Source: Mesorhizobium shangrilense
GTDB lineage: Bacteria > Pseudomonadota > Alphaproteobacteria > Rhizobiales > Rhizobiaceae
Assembly: GCF_028826155.1 (NCBI RefSeq)
Contig: NZ_JAQGPN010000001.1
Location: 4,752,669 to 4,816,668, forward strand
Direction of reading: 5' to 3'
DNA: 64,000 nt
The translations under genes were made by a program, and so were the position numbers. Position 1 is the stretch's first letter; each line of letters begins with the position of its first letter. Shown here one piece after another: positions 61,848-64,000 of this stretch. Below the pieces are notes generated by a model, which saw only the letters and a program-made list of their open reading frames with translations, did not search any database and was not told the origin of the DNA.

Positions 61848-62621
61848 ATGCCTTATGAAACCATCCTCGTAGAAACCCGCGGCAAGGTCGGCCTGATCAC
61901 CCTCAACCGGCCGAAGGCGCTGAACGCCCTCAACTCGCAGGTTCTCGCGGAGGTGATCGACGCGGCGAAGGCGTTCGACGCCAACAACGCCATCGGCGCG
62001 ATCGTGCTCACCGGCTCGGAGAAGGCCTTTGCGGCCGGGGCCGACATCAAGGAGATGCAGTCGAAAAGCTATGCGGAGATGTATGGCGACGACTTCTTCG
62101 CCGGCTGGGACGAACTCAACCGCGTCCGCAAGCCGGTCATCGCCGCGGTTGCCGGCTATGCGCTCGGCGGCGGCTGCGAGCTCGCCATGATGTGCGATTT
62201 CATCATCGCAGCCGACAACGCGAAATTCGGCCAGCCGGAGATCACTCTCGGGGTCATGCCGGGGATGGGCGGCTCCCAGCGCCTCACCCGCTTCGTCGGC
62301 AAGTCGAAGGCGATGGAAATGTGCCTGACCGGTCGCATGATGGATGCCGCCGAAGCCGAGCGCTCCGGGCTCGTATCGCGCGTCGTTCCGCTGGGCGAAC
62401 TGATCGAGGACGCACTGAAGACCGCCGCGAAGATCGCCGAATTCTCGCAGCCGGCGGTGATGATGAACAAGGAGGCGGTGAACCGCGCCTACGAGACGAC
62501 GCTCTCGGAAGGGCTGCGGTTCGAACGGCGCGTGTTCCACGCCATGTTCGCGCTCGACGACCAGAAGGAAGGCATGGCCGCGTTCGTCGAGAAGCGGACG
62601 CCGAGCTTCCGCAACCGCTGA
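61848..62621 (+). CDS. Enoyl-CoA hydratase
   Basis: A 257-residue crotonase-fold enzyme adding water to enoyl-CoA. It starts [29 protein letters not shown], has [10 protein letters not shown] (oxyanion hole, about residues 61-70), [20 protein letters not shown] (second oxyanion Gly and a catalytic Glu), and [19 protein letters not shown] with the second Glu region. ATG 61848 is used. The position between mutM and rpsT is conserved in rhizobia. Likely acts in fatty-acid breakdown. Confidence 0.94.
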   Translation: MPYETILVETRGKVGLITLNRPKALNALNSQVLAEVIDAAKAFDANNAIGAIVLTGSEKAFAAGADIKEMQSKSYAEMYGDDFFAGWDELNRVRKPVIAAVAGYALGGGCELAMMCDFIIAADNAKFGQPEITLGVMPGMGGSQRLTRFVGKSKAMEMCLTGRMMDAAEAERSGLVSRVVPLGELIEDALKTAAKIAEFSQPAVMMNKEAVNRAYETTLSEGLRFERRVFHAMFALDDQKEGMAAFVEKRTPSFRNR

Positions 62622-62656
62622 CCACAGGTTGCGCTCAAAAAGCGGTGGCTTCCTCG

Positions 62657-62685
62657 TTGACGCCTTGCACAAGCTGAACTATAAG
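62657..62685 (+). promoter_or_regulatory. rpsT promoter
   Basis: TTGACG (62657-62662) and TATAAG (62680-62685) are separated by exactly 17 bp, close to the sigma-70 consensus and strong for this GC-rich genome. It lies 96 bp before the rpsT ATG, leaving a leader of about 90 nt. Confidence 0.75.
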
Positions 62686-62780
62686 CCGCCCCAACCAAGG
62701 CGGCCCGTGCGGCTGCCTGATTGTTTTTGTGCCTACCGGCTTGCCGCCGCGGCGCTTCACGAGAGACAAAGAGAGGCACC

Positions 62781-63047
62781 ATGGCCAATACACCCTCGGC
62801 CAAGAAAGCTACCCGCAAGATCGCGCGCCGCGCGGACATCAACAAGTCACGGCGCTCGCGCGTGCGCACCTTCGTCCGCAAGGTCGAAGAGGCGCTGGCG
62901 AGCGGCAACAAGGAAGCCGCCCAGGCCGCCTTCCTCGCCGCCCAGCCCGAGCTGATGCGCGCCGCCACCAAGGGCGTTCTTCACCGGAACACGGCTTCCC
63001 GGAAGGTCTCCCGCCTGGCGCAGCGCGTGAAGTCGCTCAGCGCCTAA
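62781..63047 (+). CDS. rpsT: 30S ribosomal protein S20
   Basis: A basic 88-residue 16S rRNA-binding protein of the small subunit. The N-terminus [20 protein letters not shown] and the following [19 protein letters not shown] are standard S20. Three helices are expected, and the C-terminal [20 protein letters not shown] block is conserved. A GAGAGGC ribosome site precedes ATG 62781. It has its own promoter and a strong terminator, and is upstream of dnaA as in related genomes. Confidence 0.97.
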   Translation: MANTPSAKKATRKIARRADINKSRRSRVRTFVRKVEEALASGNKEAAQAAFLAAQPELMRAATKGVLHRNTASRKVSRLAQRVKSLSA

Positions 63048-63072
63048 GCGTCACAATTATTACCGAAATATT

Positions 63073-63103
63073 AAAAAGCCCGGCGCAGCGCGCCGGGCTT
63101 TTT
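63073..63103 (+). terminator. Rho-independent terminator after rpsT
   Basis: AAAAAGCCCGGCGC and GCGCCGGGCTTTTT form a perfect 14-bp stem around AGC, with the T-run built into the 3' arm. It lies 25 bp after the rpsT stop and isolates the dnaA control region from rpsT transcription. Confidence 0.92.
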
Positions 63104-63505
63104 GTTTGCCGACTTGCCGCCCGCGCCTGCTGACACCACCTCCTCTGAGCCACCCAACGTGTGCAGAGGACGCCGTCGAGGACGCGCTGGAGACCACGAC
63201 GATAGGCACAAATTCCTTTGCCGGCGCTTGCCCCGACGTAAGCCCAGACAGCCTCCCAACGGTCGCGTTCCGGTTTTGGTCCACGCACATTTTACCGTTT
63301 GATTTCAAGCACTTACGAGAGGTTCTCCACAGGTTGTCAAAGGACGGCCGGGCCCCCGTCGGTGGTTGTCATGTCAAGCTATTTTTTTGACATTATTTCT
63401 TGCCTGAGCGGCTTCGGCGGCCGCCGCGCCAAGGGCCTTGAATCAACAGGCGTTTGTGACTTCACTTTACCTACAAGGTGCGAAGCAAGGCCATTTTGCC
63501 CGTCG

Positions 63506-63526
63506 GATTCGTTAAAAATAGATTAG
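63506..63526 (+). promoter_or_regulatory. CtrA-like box abutting a GANTC site upstream of dnaA
   Basis: GATTC (63506-63510, a CcrM methylation site pattern) is followed one base later by TTAA-AAATAGA-TTAG (63512-63526), one base from the CtrA consensus. It lies about 380 bp upstream of the dnaA start. Binding and methylation are inferred. Confidence 0.45.
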
Positions 63527-63850
63527 TCGTGGACTTGCTCTCCCCTCCGATTTTTGTACTGTCAGATCACCAACGGGACGGCAGTTAGCCCCGGCACAAG
63601 CAGACATTTCTAGTGCGAACGCACGGCCCAAATCCGTGCACGGGATTCTGTTGTCTTCATTGGTACGGCGTAAAGGTGGGGCAATCGACATAGTAAGCCG
63701 CAGACGCACCGGACATATCCGGCGCGATGGGACGCTGCGGCCTGTCGAATATCAGACTTTGGGCGGACGCCAGGATGTTCATACGAGGGACATCCTCGGC
63801 GAAGGCGTGTCCAGCGTTGCCATGCAGCGCTGACACGCTCGAGAGGGCAA

Positions 63851-63879
63851 TTTGCCTGCCGCGAAAAGCGGCGGGCAAA
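63851..63879 (+). promoter_or_regulatory. Leader hairpin before dnaA
   Basis: TTTGCCTGCCGC and GCGGCGGGCAAA pair over 12 bp (one G-U) around GAAAA. It ends 11 nt before the AGGA ribosome site (63891-63894). There is no T-run after it on the plus strand, so a role in mRNA stability or translation is more likely than termination. Confidence 0.5.
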
Positions 63880-63904
63880 AAACGCGAAGAAGGATGCGGT
63901 AAAC

Positions 63905-64000
63905 ATGAAGAGCGGCTTTGCTGAGGGATCTGGCTCGGGGGCTTTTCACACATCGGCGAATTCCCAGGAGGGTGATGTCTCGACGCCCCCGAAAGGCGAA
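63905..64000 (+). CDS. dnaA: Chromosomal replication initiator DnaA (first 32 codons only)
   Basis: The frame from ATG 63905 stays open to the window edge: MKSGFAEGSGSGAFHTSANS followed by QEGDVSTPPKGE. This low-complexity, Gly/Ser-rich start resembles the variable leader of DnaA in Mesorhizobium-like bacteria, before the conserved domain I; no conserved DnaA residue is inside the window. The call rests mainly on position (dnaA follows rpsT in Rhizobiales) and on the regulatory features upstream. The AGGA ribosome site is 10 nt before the ATG, slightly far. The 3' part is missing. Confidence 0.65.
   Translation, partial: MKSGFAEGSGSGAFHTSANSQEGDVSTPPKGE

Larger units (their letters stand above)
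63104..63904 (+). other. Gene-free dnaA upstream region
   Basis: About 800 bp without a supportable gene; several short frames exist on both strands but lack ribosome sites and recognisable content. It holds a CtrA-like box next to a GATTC site (63506-63526), further GANTC sites at 63440 and 63644, a near DnaA box TTCTCCACA at 63323-63331, palindromes CCGTGCACGG (63634-63643) and CCGGA-CATA-TCCGG (63709-63722), and a leader hairpin at 63851-63879. It most likely serves as promoter and long leader for dnaA. No cluster of DnaA boxes typical of an origin is seen. Confidence 0.5.

Noticed and set aside
63104..63904. Replication origin at the dnaA upstream region
   Set aside because: Only one near DnaA box (TTCTCCACA) and no AT-rich unwinding element with clustered boxes; rhizobial origins are usually near hemE.
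63512..63953. Short open frames on the minus strand upstream of dnaA
   Set aside because: No ribosome sites, no family resemblance, and they overlap hairpins and the dnaA start.

Overview
The window is about 64 kb of GC-rich chromosomal DNA from an alphaproteobacterium of the order Rhizobiales, most likely a Mesorhizobium-like member of the Phyllobacteriaceae. That placement is inferred from gene content and order: rdgB-rph / hrcA-grpE, dapD/dapE, dnaX-ybaB-recR with the SRP RNA beside it, mutM-enoyl-CoA hydratase-rpsT, and an apparent dnaA start at the right edge. No tRNA, rRNA, CRISPR array or insertion sequence was recognised.

Layout. 1-8.1 kb: rdgB (cut by the left edge), a glyoxalase-fold protein and rph on the minus strand; hrcA and grpE on the plus strand; then a TRIC-type channel, a diguanylate cyclase, a HAD nucleotidase, a LOG-family protein and dapD. 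8.2-17.7 kb: two DUF805 proteins, dapE and two unknown membrane proteins; the minus-strand protein-maturation group def / fmt / GNAT / truA, into which a FitAB/VapBC-type toxin-antitoxin pair is inserted; rmuC; and a guanidinium exporter gene (sugE/gdx) preceded by a guanidine-II (mini-ykkC) riboswitch. 17.9-32.9 kb: two luciferase-like monooxygenases around an AI-2E-family transporter; peptidoglycan enzymes; a c-heme protein; recR, ybaB, dnaX and the 4.5S/SRP RNA with a visible promoter; HIT, nudC, pheA, kdsB and a membrane cytochrome c.

33-41.5 kb: a yej-type oligopeptide ABC transporter operon with two tandem binding proteins (one Sec-like, one with a twin-arginine signal), two permeases and the ATPase. 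A second toxin-antitoxin pair (VapBC) sits between yejE and yejF and is overlapped by both its own partner and yejF. 41.5-45.1 kb: ghrA, an NlpC/P60 hydrolase with a MarR regulator, and an M17 aminopeptidase.

45.2-58.6 kb: a nearly complete Tad/Flp pilus locus: a TadD lipoprotein, TadC, TadB, CpaF, CpaE, CpaD, CpaC, CpaB, prepilin peptidase CpaA, one Flp pilin, a stand-alone CpaC-N-terminal-like protein and two TadE-type pseudopilins. ddl interrupts the locus. Several tad intergenic regions, and the region upstream of dnaA, carry sequences close to the CtrA box (TTAA-N7-TTAA), suggesting cell-cycle control of pilus genes.

58.6-64 kb: an orphan PhnD-like binding protein, deoB, mutM, an enoyl-CoA hydratase, rpsT with a clear promoter and terminator, an 800-bp gene-free region with CtrA-like, GANTC and hairpin elements, and the probable first 32 codons of dnaA.

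The best candidates for a second look are the guanidine-II riboswitch, the two toxin-antitoxin pairs embedded in housekeeping or transport operons, the CtrA-like box set over the tad locus and dnaA, and a calcium-loop-like insertion in the CpaC secretin. I did not find a wholly new multi-gene system that I could defend.
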